The notes under the pieces: generated by a model
The model's input: the letters and a program-made list of their open reading frames with translations, nothing else
Databases searched by the model: none
What the model was told of the DNA's origin: nothing
From: Streptomyces minutiscleroticus
Lineage (GTDB): Bacteria > Actinomycetota > Actinomycetes > Streptomycetales > Streptomycetaceae
Reading direction: 5' to 3'
NCBI RefSeq assembly: GCF_014650875.1
Contig: NZ_BMVU01000051.1
Location: 1 to 46,943, forward strand
Length of the DNA stretch: 46,943 nt
Part shown: positions 35,686 through 43,138 of the stretch, piece after piece
Layout: each line of letters starts with the position of its first letter
How positions within the stretch are numbered: the stretch's first letter is position 1
Program-made: the position numbers and the translations under genes

Positions 35686-37920
35686 ATGTCCATTTCCAGT
35701 ACTGATCACGTCGTCGTGCCCGAGAACAGCGGGGACGAGGCCGTCGAGACCGCCGCCGCGGCTCCCGAGGCCCCCGAGACCACCTTCGCCGACCTCGGCC
35801 TCCCCGAGGGCGTCGTGCGCAAGCTCGCGCAGAACGGCGTGACCACCCCCTTCCCGATCCAGGCCGCGACCATCCCGGACGCCCTGGCCGGCAAGGACAT
35901 CCTCGGCCGCGGCCGCACCGGCTCCGGCAAGACGCTCTCCTTCGGTCTGCCGACCCTGGCCTCGCTGGCCGGCGGCCACACCGAGAAGAAGAAGCCCCGC
36001 GCCGTCATCCTCACCCCGACCCGCGAACTCGCGATGCAGGTCGCGGACGCCCTCCAGCCGTACGGCGACGTCCTGGGCCTGCGGATGAAGGTCGTCTGCG
36101 GCGGTACGTCGATGGGCAACCAGATCTACGCCCTGGAGCGCGGCGTCGACGTCCTCGTCGCCACCCCGGGCCGGCTGCGCGACATCATCAACCGCGGCGC
36201 CTGCTCGCTGGAGAACGTCCAGATCGCCGTCCTCGACGAGGCCGACCAGATGTCGGACCTGGGCTTCCTGCCCGAGGTCACCGAGCTGCTCGACCAGGTC
36301 CCGGCCGGCGGCCAGCGGATGCTCTTCTCCGCGACCATGGAGAACGAGATCGCGACGCTCGTCGAGCGCTACCTGAACGACCCGGTCTCGCACGAGGTCG
36401 ACGCCGCCCAGGGCGCCGTGACGACCATGTCGCACCACATCCTCATCGTGAAGCCCAAGGACAAGGCGCCGGTCACCGCCGCGATCGCCTCCCGCAAGGG
36501 CCGCACGATCATCTTCGTCCGCACCCAGCTGGGCGCCGACCGCGTCGCCGAGCAGCTGCGCGACGCGGGCGTGAAGGCGGACGCGCTGCACGGCGGCATG
36601 ACGCAGGGCGCGCGCACGCGGACCCTGGCCGACTTCAAGGACGGGTACGTCAACGTCCTCGTCGCGACCGACGTCGCCGCGCGCGGCATCCACGTCGACG
36701 GCATCGACCTGGTGCTGAACGTGGACCCGGCCGGCGACCACAAGGACTACCTGCACCGCTCCGGCCGCACGGCCCGCGCGGGCCGGTCCGGCACCGTCGT
36801 CTCGCTGTCCCTGCCGCACCAGCGCCGGCAGATCTTCCGGCTGATGGAGGACGCGGGCGTCGACGCCACGCGCCACATCATCCAGGGCGGCGCCGCCTTC
36901 GACCCCGAGGTCGCCGAGATCACCGGCGCCCGGTCGATGACCGAGGTCCAGGCCGAGTCCGCGGGCAACGCCGCCCAGCAGGCCGAGCGCGAGGTCGCCC
37001 AGCTCACCAAGCAGCTGGAGCGCGCGCAGCGGCGTGCGGCGGAGCTGCGCGAGGAGGCCGACCGGCTGATCGCGCGGGCCGCCCGCGAGCGGGGCGATGA
37101 CCCGGAGGCCGCGCTGGCCGAGGCCGCCGCCGTCGTGGAGGCCGCCGCCGAGGCAGCGGCCGTCTCGCTGCCGGAGCAGCCGGGCGAGCGGGACACCGCG
37201 GGCACGGCGCCGGAGCGCGAGGAGCGGGGCCAGGGCTCGTACGAGCGCCGCGACCGTCGTGACAACGACCGGGGTGACCGCGGCTTCCGTCGCGACGACC
37301 GCCGTGACGGCGACCGCGGCGGCTTCAACCGCGACCGTGACCGTGGCTTCGAGCGCCGTGACAACGACCGTGGCGGCTTCCGCCGGGACGACCGCCGCGA
37401 CGGCGACCGTGGCGGCCGTGGCTTCGAGCGCCGCGACGACCGAGGCGGCTTCCGCCGGGACGACCGTCGTGACAACGACCGTCGTGACAACGACCGGGGT
37501 GACCGCGGCTTCCGTCGCGACGACCGCCGTGACGGCGACCGCGGCGGTTTCAACCGCGACCGTGACCGTGGCTTCGAGCGCCGTGACAGCGACCGTGGCG
37601 GCTTCCGCCGGGACGACCGCCGTGACGGCGACCGTGGCGGCTTCAACCGGGACCGTGACCGTGGTTTCGAGCGCCGTGACAGCGACCGTGGCGGCTTCCG
37701 CCGGGACGACCGCGGCTCCCGCGGCTTCGACCGCCGGGACGACCGGGGCGGCCACCGCGGCAACGACCGCCCGTTCAACCGCGACCGCCAGGGCGACCGC
37801 CCCTCGGGCGGCTACCGCTCCGGCAACCACGACCGCCCGTACGGCCGTCGTGACGACCACCGCGGTTCGTCCTCCTTCGGCCGCCGCGAGGACAAGCCGC
37901 GCTGGAAGCGCAACGGCTGA
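35686..37920 (+). CDS. DEAD-box RNA helicase with charged repeat tail
   Basis: 744 aa. Q-motif Gln59 in TPFPIQAATIP, motif I RTGSGKT at 77-83, PTREL at 111-115, DEAD at 184-187, SAT at 215-217, and the second domain with VATDVAARGIHVDGID and HRSGRTARAG. Residues about 430-480 are a coiled coil rich in Glu/Arg/Ala. The last 220 residues are Arg/Asp/Gly repeats (RDDRRDGDRGGF, NRDRDRGFERR) typical of RNA-binding, phase-separating tails. Cold-shock or ribosome-assembly role is likely (CsdA/RhlE-like). ATG 35686 follows ggaagg at 35668-35673 at rather long spacing; a shorter start is not better. A terminator follows. Confidence 0.94.
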   Translation: MSISSTDHVVVPENSGDEAVETAAAAPEAPETTFADLGLPEGVVRKLAQNGVTTPFPIQAATIPDALAGKDILGRGRTGSGKTLSFGLPTLASLAGGHTEKKKPRAVILTPTRELAMQVADALQPYGDVLGLRMKVVCGGTSMGNQIYALERGVDVLVATPGRLRDIINRGACSLENVQIAVLDEADQMSDLGFLPEVTELLDQVPAGGQRMLFSATMENEIATLVERYLNDPVSHEVDAAQGAVTTMSHHILIVKPKDKAPVTAAIASRKGRTIIFVRTQLGADRVAEQLRDAGVKADALHGGMTQGARTRTLADFKDGYVNVLVATDVAARGIHVDGIDLVLNVDPAGDHKDYLHRSGRTARAGRSGTVVSLSLPHQRRQIFRLMEDAGVDATRHIIQGGAAFDPEVAEITGARSMTEVQAESAGNAAQQAEREVAQLTKQLERAQRRAAELREEADRLIARAARERGDDPEAALAEAAAVVEAAAEAAAVSLPEQPGERDTAGTAPEREERGQGSYERRDRRDNDRGDRGFRRDDRRDGDRGGFNRDRDRGFERRDNDRGGFRRDDRRDGDRGGRGFERRDDRGGFRRDDRRDNDRRDNDRGDRGFRRDDRRDGDRGGFNRDRDRGFERRDSDRGGFRRDDRRDGDRGGFNRDRDRGFERRDSDRGGFRRDDRGSRGFDRRDDRGGHRGNDRPFNRDRQGDRPSGGYRSGNHDRPYGRRDDHRGSSSFGRREDKPRWKRNG
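37252..37640 (+). repeat. About 160-bp near-identical direct repeat in the helicase tail
   Basis: Bases 37252-37415 recur at 37477-37640 with a 225-base offset and about three mismatches, all in frame (75 codons). Shorter copies continue to about 37720. They encode the Arg/Asp/Gly repeat tail. Homologous or slippage events would change tail length without frameshift. Confidence 0.8.
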
Positions 37921-37947
37921 CCGGGACCGCACCCGGTAAGGCCGCAC

Positions 37948-37986
37948 CCGGAGGGCCCGGACGATCCGATCGTCCGGGCCCTCCGG
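37948..37986 (+). terminator. Terminator of the DEAD-box helicase gene
   Basis: Exact 18-bp arms 37948-37965 and 37969-37986 with a 3-base loop, 28 bases after the stop. GC-rich with no T-run. Confidence 0.8.
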
Positions 37987-38190
37987 CGTTCCCGCCCCGC
38001 CGGTCCCGGTGCCGGCGACGGCTCCGACGAGTCGCCGGGGCACTGAGGAGCGGAGCCCGGACCGCCCGACTGCGTGCTTACGCGGCGGCCGGCCGACCGT
38101 GGCACCCCTGTCACGCGGGGCCTTCCCCCGGCCGAAGGGAGACCCCGCACGGGTGCATGGCGCCGTCGTGCCCAGGGCATTGCTGGGGGC

Positions 38191-39726
38191 ATGACAGATG
38201 ACGCGCGAGCGGGTGGGCTGTCGGACGAAGAGCGGCTCGCCCAGCTCGGTTACACACAGGTGCTCGCCCGCCGCATGTCGGCGTTCTCCAACTACGCGGT
38301 CTCCTTCACGATCATCTCCGTCCTCTCCGGCTGCCTGACCCTGTACCTGTTCGGGATGAACACCGGCGGGCCCGCCGTGATCACCTGGGGCTGGGTCGGG
38401 GTCGGGCTGATGACCCTGTTCGTCGGGCTCGCGATGGCCGAGATCTGCTCGGCGTACCCGACCTCGGCCGGTCTGTACTTCTGGGCGCACCGGCTGGCGC
38501 CGCCCCGCACCGCGGCGGCCTGGGCCTGGTTCACGGGCTGGTTCAACGTGCTCGGACAGGTCGCCGTGACCGCCGGGATCGACTTCGGCGCGGCCTCGTT
38601 CCTCGGGGCGTACCTGAACCTGCAGTTCGGCTTCGAGGTGACGCCGGGGCGCACGATCCTGCTGTTCGCGGGCATCCTCGTGCTGCACGGACTGCTCAAC
38701 ACCTTCGGCGTCCGCATCGTCGGGCTGCTCAACGGCGTCAGCGTCTGGTGGCACGTCCTCGGCGTCGCGGTCATCGTCGGCGCGCTGGCGTTCGTGCCCG
38801 ACCACCACCGGCCGGCGTCGTTCGTCTTCACGCACTTCGTGAACAACACCGGCTGGGGCAGCTCCGTGTACGTGGTGCTGCTGGGCCTGCTGATGGCGCA
38901 GTACACCTTCACCGGGTACGACGCCTCGGCGCACATGACCGAGGAGACGCGGGACGCGGCGACGGCGGGCCCGAAGGGCATCGTGCGCTCGATCTGGACC
39001 TCGTGGATCGCCGGGTTCGTGCTGCTGCTCGGCTTCACCTTCGCGATCCGGTCCTACGACGCGGCGCTGGAGTCGCCGACCGGCGCGCCGCCCGCGCAGA
39101 TCCTGCTCGACGCGCTCGGCGCGACCGCCGGCAAGCTGCTGCTGCTCGTCGTGATCGGCGCGCAGCTGTTCTGCGGCATGGCGTCGGTGACGGCCAACAG
39201 CCGCATGATCTACGCCTTCTCGCGCGACGGCGCGCTGCCGTTCTCGCGGGTGTGGTGCACGGTCAGCCCACGTACGCGCACCCCGGTCGCGGCGGTCTGG
39301 CTGGCGGCGGTGGGCGCGCTGGTGCTGGGCCTGCCGTACCTGATCAACGTCACGGCGTACGCGGCGGTGACCTCGATCGCCGTCATCGGCCTCTACATCG
39401 CCTACGTCGTGCCGACGCTGCTGCGGCTGCGCAAGGGGGAGGCCTTCGAGCGCGGGCCGTGGCACCTGGGCCGCTGGTCCCGCGCGATCGGCGTGGTGGC
39501 GGTCGGGTGGGTCGTCGTCATCACGGTCCTCTTCATGCTGCCGCAGGTGTCACCGGTGACGTGGGAGACCTTCAACTACGCCCCGGTCGCCGTCCTGGTG
39601 GTGCTGGGAACCGCCGCGGCCTGGTGGTTCGCGTCGGCCAGGCACTGGTTCCTCGATCCCGGCCACGAGCGCACCCGCGCCCGCGAGCGGGCCCGTGCGA
39701 ACGCGCCGGAACCCGTCGATCCGTGA
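38191..39726 (+). CDS. Amino acid permease, APC superfamily
   Basis: 511 aa with about 12 membrane helices. LGYTQVLARRMSAFSNYAVSFTIISVLSG is the typical APC start (helix 1 with the unwound substrate site), GPAVITWGWVGVGLMTLFVGLAMAEICSAYPTSAG covers helices 2-3 with the conserved AEICSAYPTSGG-like signature, and GYDASAHMTEETRDAA is the helix 6/7 loop typical of GABA/choline-type fungal and actinobacterial permeases. Substrate not predictable from sequence. ATG 38191 sits 3 bases after tgggggc. No regulator adjoins; the helicase gene upstream is separated by a terminator. Confidence 0.9.
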   Translation: MTDDARAGGLSDEERLAQLGYTQVLARRMSAFSNYAVSFTIISVLSGCLTLYLFGMNTGGPAVITWGWVGVGLMTLFVGLAMAEICSAYPTSAGLYFWAHRLAPPRTAAAWAWFTGWFNVLGQVAVTAGIDFGAASFLGAYLNLQFGFEVTPGRTILLFAGILVLHGLLNTFGVRIVGLLNGVSVWWHVLGVAVIVGALAFVPDHHRPASFVFTHFVNNTGWGSSVYVVLLGLLMAQYTFTGYDASAHMTEETRDAATAGPKGIVRSIWTSWIAGFVLLLGFTFAIRSYDAALESPTGAPPAQILLDALGATAGKLLLLVVIGAQLFCGMASVTANSRMIYAFSRDGALPFSRVWCTVSPRTRTPVAAVWLAAVGALVLGLPYLINVTAYAAVTSIAVIGLYIAYVVPTLLRLRKGEAFERGPWHLGRWSRAIGVVAVGWVVVITVLFMLPQVSPVTWETFNYAPVAVLVVLGTAAAWWFASARHWFLDPGHERTRARERARANAPEPVDP

Positions 39727-39790
39727 CGCCCGCCGAGGCCCGACGCGGCCGGGTCCCCGATACCCGATCGGATCCCCGGCCACGTCGGGC

Positions 39791-39796
39791 TATGCT
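39791..39796 (+). promoter_or_regulatory. -10 element of tRNA-Lys
   Basis: TATGCT 20 bases before the tRNA 5' end. The -35 region is weak. Confidence 0.4.
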
Positions 39797-39816
39797 CGGG
39801 GTGGCACATCGCCAGG

Positions 39817-39889
39817 GGGCCCTTAGCTCAATTGGCAGAGCAGTGGACTTTTAATCCATTGGTTGTGGGTTCGAGTCCCACAGGGCCTA
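39817..39889 (+). tRNA. tRNA-Lys(TTT)
   Basis: 73 nt, plus strand: acceptor GGGCCCT with AGGGCCT (G1-U72 wobble), D-arm AGCTCAATTGGCAGAGC, anticodon loop CTTTTAA giving TTT, T-loop GGTTCGAGTCC. Followed by a terminator. Confidence 0.96.
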
Positions 39890-39893
39890 CGGA

Positions 39894-39931
39894 GGAGGCC
39901 CGGACCGGAAGCCCTTCCGGTCCGGGCCTCC
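39894..39931 (+). terminator. Terminator of tRNA-Lys
   Basis: 18-bp exact arms 39894-39911 and 39914-39931 with two-base loop, 4 bases past the tRNA end. Confidence 0.85.
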
Positions 39932-40071
39932 AGCGCGTTCGCGGCCCGACGCGACCCGGGCGGCACCGGCGCGGTGCTCCGCGCGTCCCGTCCCGCCCCA
40001 CGGCCCGTCCCGCCCCACGACTCGGCCCGCGTACGGGCCGGTCCGGCGTACGGGTCCGTCCGCCGTGCGAC

Positions 40072-40785
40072 TCAGCCCGCCGTGCGGCCCGCCGCTCCCA
40101 CCACTTCCGCCGCTCCCACCCCTTCCGCCGTCCCCGGCGCGCCCGCCGTCTCCATACGCTCCGTCAGGGCCGGGAGCGGCAGCGTGTGTTCCGTCTGGAG
40201 GACCTTCGCGCGCAGGTAGCGGACGTTGTGCGGGGTGGTGAACACGCCCGTCGGGACCCGGTCGCGCACCGTCATGCCGAGGTCGCGCAGCTGACCGGCC
40301 TTGTCGGGGTTGTTGGAGAGCAGGTCCAGTTCGCGGATGCCCAGGGCGGTCAGCATCTGCGCCGCCGCCGTGTAGTCGCGGGCGTCCTCGGGGAGGCCGA
40401 GCGCGGTGTTCGCGGCGTAGGTGTCGAGGCCCTTGTCCTGGAGGGCGTACGCGTCGAGCTTGTTGTAGAGGCCGATGCCGCGGCCCTCCTGGCGGAGGTA
40501 GAGGAGCACGCCGCCGCGCCCGGCGATCCGCTCCACCGCCTCGCGCAGCTGGGGGCCGCAGTCGCAGCGGGCCGAGCCGAAGACGTCACCGGTCAGGCAC
40601 TCGGAGTGCAGCCGCACCAGCGGGACCGCGCCGGGGGCGGGGTCGCCGAGCACGACGGCCACGTGCTCCCGGCCGTCGGCCAGGCCGTGGAAGGTGACCA
40701 GCTCGGCGTCGACGGCGTACCCGTCGTGGAAGCGCAGCGGGACCCGGACGCGTGCGCGCGGGGTGGCGGCGGGGATGTCGGACAT
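40072..40785 (-). CDS. ribA: GTP cyclohydrolase II
   Basis: 237 aa. It opens GTP to 2,5-diamino-6-ribosylamino-pyrimidinone phosphate, the entry to riboflavin and deazaflavin. Zinc ligands Cys63, Cys74 and Cys76 (SECLTGDVFGSARCDCG); YLRQEGRGIGLYNKL and SNNPDK match GCH II. Tyr113 in KLDAYALQD corresponds to E. coli Tyr105; its replacement by Met in a S. coelicolor paralogue stops the reaction at the formamide stage, so this copy should be fully active. It has no DHBP synthase domain (RibBA lacks). A C-terminal tail of 25 residues is Ala/Gly-rich. ATG 40785 follows ggagg. It follows marR on the same strand and has its own promoter. Confidence 0.93.
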   Translation of the reverse strand: MSDIPAATPRARVRVPLRFHDGYAVDAELVTFHGLADGREHVAVVLGDPAPGAVPLVRLHSECLTGDVFGSARCDCGPQLREAVERIAGRGGVLLYLRQEGRGIGLYNKLDAYALQDKGLDTYAANTALGLPEDARDYTAAAQMLTALGIRELDLLSNNPDKAGQLRDLGMTVRDRVPTGVFTTPHNVRYLRAKVLQTEHTLPLPALTERMETAGAPGTAEGVGAAEVVGAAGRTAG

Positions 40786-40821
40786 GCGGGTCCTCCGGTT
40801 CGAGCGGGGGTGCGGGCGTGT

Positions 40822-40833
40822 TTCAGTTTTGAA
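40822..40833. promoter_or_regulatory. Second palindrome before ribA
   Basis: ttcagttttgaa: TTCA and TGAA arms around four bases, just downstream of the predicted ribA transcription start. Its half-sites match those of the marR-ribD palindrome, so the same regulator may bind. Confidence 0.5.
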
Positions 40834-40850
40834 GCACCTACCGGGACGTG

Positions 40851-40879
40851 ACTCTACGCTTGCTTTAAAGTTCAAGCAA
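40851..40879 (-). promoter_or_regulatory. ribA promoter with embedded palindrome
   Basis: On the minus strand TTGCTT (40879-40874) and TAGAGT (40856-40851) are 17 bases apart; TAGAGT is a perfect -10. The inverted repeat GCTTG-N10-CAAGC (40858-40877) fills the spacer and overlaps the -35, so a bound MarR dimer would block polymerase. Confidence 0.65.
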
Positions 40880-40904
40880 CGAATTCCGGCGCTTCCCGGG
40901 CGGG

Positions 40905-41504
40905 TCAGAAGTCCTCGCGCGGCGGTGCCACCGGAGACGGCGGCCCCGGCTCCGTGCCTGCCTCCGCCGGCTCCGGGCACGCCGCTGCCGAGGGCGTCGA
41001 GCGGCGGCGCCACGGCAGGCTCTCCGCCGTCCGGGGGCCGTCTCCCTGGATCGCCCGCGCGATGCCGTCGCAGATCTCCTCCAGCTGGCCCACCTGCTCC
41101 GGCGTGAGGTGGTCGAAGACGGCCGCGCGGACCGTCTCGACATGGCCCGGCGCCGTACGCCGCACCAGGTCGAACCCGGCCTCCGTGAGCACCGCGGTGC
41201 TGCCGCGCCCGTCCGCCGCGCACCCCTCGCGGCGTACCGAGCCGTCCTTCTCCAGCCGCCCCACGGCGTACGTCAGCCGGCTGCGCGTGATCTTCAGCTG
41301 CTCGGCGAGGTCGGTCATCCGCAGCCGGTGGCCCGGCGTCTCCGAGAGCGTGGCCAGCACGGAGTAGTAGAGGTGCGGCATGCGCGCCTCCCGCTGGAGC
41401 CCGCGGTCGATGACGTCCTCCAGGAGCAGGGACGCGGCGCGGTACGCCCGCCAGGCACGCTGTTCCCCGGGGCTGAGCCAGCGCGGCGTCGTGTCTCCGG
41501 TCAT
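40905..41504 (-). CDS. MarR-family transcriptional regulator
   Basis: 199 aa. The winged-helix domain spans about 40-140: LYYSVLATLSETPGHRLRMTDLAEQLKITRSRLTYAVGRLEKDGSVRREGC includes the recognition helix and wing, then LTEAGFDLVRRTAPGHVETVRAAVF for dimerisation. The C-terminal 45 residues are Pro/Glu/Ala-rich and probably disordered. ATG 41504 has no ribosome site; TAGACT (41516-41511) ends 6 bases upstream, so the mRNA is probably leaderless. It lies between ribA (same strand) and the divergent ribD-like gene, making it the likely repressor of both through the palindromes beside their promoters. The ligand may be a flavin or a pathway pyrimidine, which is inference. Confidence 0.9.
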   Translation of the reverse strand: MTGDTTPRWLSPGEQRAWRAYRAASLLLEDVIDRGLQREARMPHLYYSVLATLSETPGHRLRMTDLAEQLKITRSRLTYAVGRLEKDGSVRREGCAADGRGSTAVLTEAGFDLVRRTAPGHVETVRAAVFDHLTPEQVGQLEEICDGIARAIQGDGPRTAESLPWRRRSTPSAAACPEPAEAGTEPGPPSPVAPPREDF

Positions 41505-41510
41505 ACGGCC

Positions 41511-41536
41511 AGTCTAGGTATTGTTCAAAAGTTGAA
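41511..41536. promoter_or_regulatory. Divergent marR / ribD promoter region with TTCAA-AAG-TTGAA operator
   Basis: The palindrome 41524-41536 (ttcaa, three bases, ttgaa) sits between TAGACT (-10 of marR, minus, 41516-41511) and TATTGT (41519-41524), a possible -10 for the plus-strand ribD-like gene. One bound dimer could repress both directions. Confidence 0.6.
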
Positions 41537-41564
41537 TCACTCAGGTGAGCGGAGAGTGCGTTCC

Positions 41565-42695
41565 ATGCCCCACCCCTACGTGCTGCTGTCCGCGGCCGTC
41601 TCGCTCGACGGCTGCCTGGACGACACCGGGCCCGGCCGGCTGCTGCTCTCCGGGCCCGCCGACTTCGACCGCGTCGACGGGGTGCGGGCGGAGTCGGACG
41701 CCATCCTGATCGGCGCGGGCACCCTGCGCACGGACAACCCCCGGCTGCTGGTCAACTCGCCCGGGCGGCGCGCGGCCCGGGTGGCCGAGGGGCGGCCGGA
41801 GTACCCGCTGAAGGTCACCGTCACGGCCTCCGGCGACCTCGACCCGGACGCGCCCTTCTGGCACACCGGCGGCGAGAAGGCCGTCTACACGACCGACAGG
41901 GCCGCGAAGTCGCTGAGCGGCCTGGCCGCCGACGTCGTCCCGGTCGGCCCCGAGCTCGACTGGCGCGCCATCCTGGAGCACCTCCACGACGTGCGCGGCG
42001 TCCGGCGGCTCATGGTGGAGGGCGGCGGCCGCGTGCACACGCAGCTCCTCGCCCAGGGCCTCGCGGACGAACTCCAGCTCGCCGTCGCCCCGCTCGTCGT
42101 GGGCGAGCCGCACGCGCCCCGCCTCTTCGGGCCGGGGGAGTACCCGGGCGGCCCGCGCGCCCGGATGCGGCTGGTGGAGACGCGTCCCGTCGGGGACGTC
42201 GTCCTCATGCGGTACGTGCCCACCGCCCCCGGCACCGGGGACCGGGCCTCCGCCGCCGACCGGCGCTGGCTGGAGCTGGCCTGCGAGCTGGCCGCGCAGT
42301 GCCCGCCCTCGGAGACCGCGTTCAGCGTGGGCGCCGTCGTCGTCGCGGCCGACGGCACGGAGCTCGCCCGGGGGTACTCCCGCGAGACCGACCCCGTGCG
42401 GCACGCCGAGGAGACCGCGCTCGCGCGGATCGACCCCGCCGATCCGCGGCTGTCCGGGGCCACCGTCTACAGCAGTCTGGAGCCGTGCGCCCGCCGCGCC
42501 TCCCGCCCCAGGCCCTGTGCCCGGCTGATCCTCGACGCGGGCGTGCGCCGGGTGGTCACCGCCTGGCGGGAGCCCGACACGTTCGTCACGGCCGCCGACG
42601 GCAGCGGGGTGCTGAGGGCGGGCGGCGCCGACGTCGTCGTCCTGCCGGAGTTCGAGGAGCGGGCGGTCGCGCCCAACCGCCGGCTGCTGGGCTGA
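41565..42695 (+). CDS. RibD-like reductase-deaminase fusion in reversed domain order
   Basis: 376 aa. Residues 1-220 are a RibD_C/dihydrofolate-reductase-like domain (VLLSAAVSLDGCLDD, ILIGAGTLRTDNPRLLV, RLMVEGGGRVHTQLL), the pyrimidine reductase. Residues 233-376 are a RibD_N-type deaminase with HAE at 280-282 and zinc Cys308 and Cys318 in LEPCARRASRPRPCARLIL, one residue longer than the usual spacing, and ending NRRLLG like RibD. Canonical RibD has the deaminase first; here the order is swapped. The enzyme would deaminate and reduce the RibA product to 5-amino-6-ribitylaminouracil phosphate. ATG 41565, ggagag at 41550-41555. Divergent from marR. Whether both domains are active is untested. 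Confidence 0.85.
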   Translation: MPHPYVLLSAAVSLDGCLDDTGPGRLLLSGPADFDRVDGVRAESDAILIGAGTLRTDNPRLLVNSPGRRAARVAEGRPEYPLKVTVTASGDLDPDAPFWHTGGEKAVYTTDRAAKSLSGLAADVVPVGPELDWRAILEHLHDVRGVRRLMVEGGGRVHTQLLAQGLADELQLAVAPLVVGEPHAPRLFGPGEYPGGPRARMRLVETRPVGDVVLMRYVPTAPGTGDRASAADRRWLELACELAAQCPPSETAFSVGAVVVAADGTELARGYSRETDPVRHAEETALARIDPADPRLSGATVYSSLEPCARRASRPRPCARLILDAGVRRVVTAWREPDTFVTAADGSGVLRAGGADVVVLPEFEERAVAPNRRLLG

Positions 42696-42700
42696 GCCGG

Positions 42701-42726
42701 GGCCCGCCCGCCTGCCCGGGCGGGCC
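42701..42726 (+). terminator. Hairpin after the ribD-like gene
   Basis: ggcccgcccg and cgggcgggcc (42701-42710, 42717-42726) with a 6-base loop begin 5 bases after the stop. No T-run. Confidence 0.6.
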
Positions 42727-42795
42727 GGACCGGTCCGCGGCACGCGGAAGCGGCACCGCGTGGAAACCCGTGTGCGGTGCACTCCCCGCATGACG

Positions 42796-42801
42796 TACAC
42801 T
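42796..42801 (+). promoter_or_regulatory. -10 element of the initiator tRNA
   Basis: TACACT ends 11 bases before the tRNA 5' end. The -35 region is not convincing. Confidence 0.4.
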
Positions 42802-42812
42802 GGTTTCACCGA

Positions 42813-42886
42813 CGCGGGGTGGAGCAGCTCGGTAGCTCGCTGGGCTCATAACCCAGAGGTCGCAGGTTCAAATCCTGTCCCCGCTA
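42813..42886 (+). tRNA. Initiator tRNA-fMet(CAT)
   Basis: 74 nt: acceptor CGCGGGG with CCCCGCT leaves the unpaired C1-U72 that marks initiators; the anticodon stem has three consecutive G-C pairs (GGG/CCC) around CTCATAA, giving CAT; T-loop GGTTCAAATCC. CCA not encoded. Confidence 0.96.
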
Positions 42887-42893
42887 CTGAAGG

Positions 42894-42929
42894 CCGAGGG
42901 CCGGAATCTTCCGAGATTCCGGCCCTCGG
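42894..42929 (+). terminator. Terminator of the initiator tRNA
   Basis: Exact 16-bp arms 42894-42909 and 42914-42929, loop tccg, 7 bases after the tRNA. Confidence 0.85.
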
Positions 42930-43138
42930 TGCGTGTACGGGCCTTGAGCCCGCGGGCACGGCGCATGCCCGGTGCACGGGGGCACGGCCCTTCGGCGGCT
43001 CCCGTGGTCCCCCGGGGCCCCACGCGTCAGGGCCGCCGCCCCTCCGCCGTCACCCGGCCGGTCCCGTCCGGCTCGCCCGCCGCCGTCCGTGCGGGAAACC
43101 TGGACGGACCGTGGTGCGGACTGGGCAGGAGACGAGCG

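Noticed and set aside
35311..39465. About 1380-codon open frame antisense to the DEAD-box helicase and permease
   Set aside because: Same GC-shadow effect; it crosses two well-supported genes and a terminator, and has only low-complexity sequence.
40786..40904. FMN riboswitch before ribA
   Set aside because: The conserved RFN blocks are absent; the gap instead contains a promoter and two palindromes suited to MarR.
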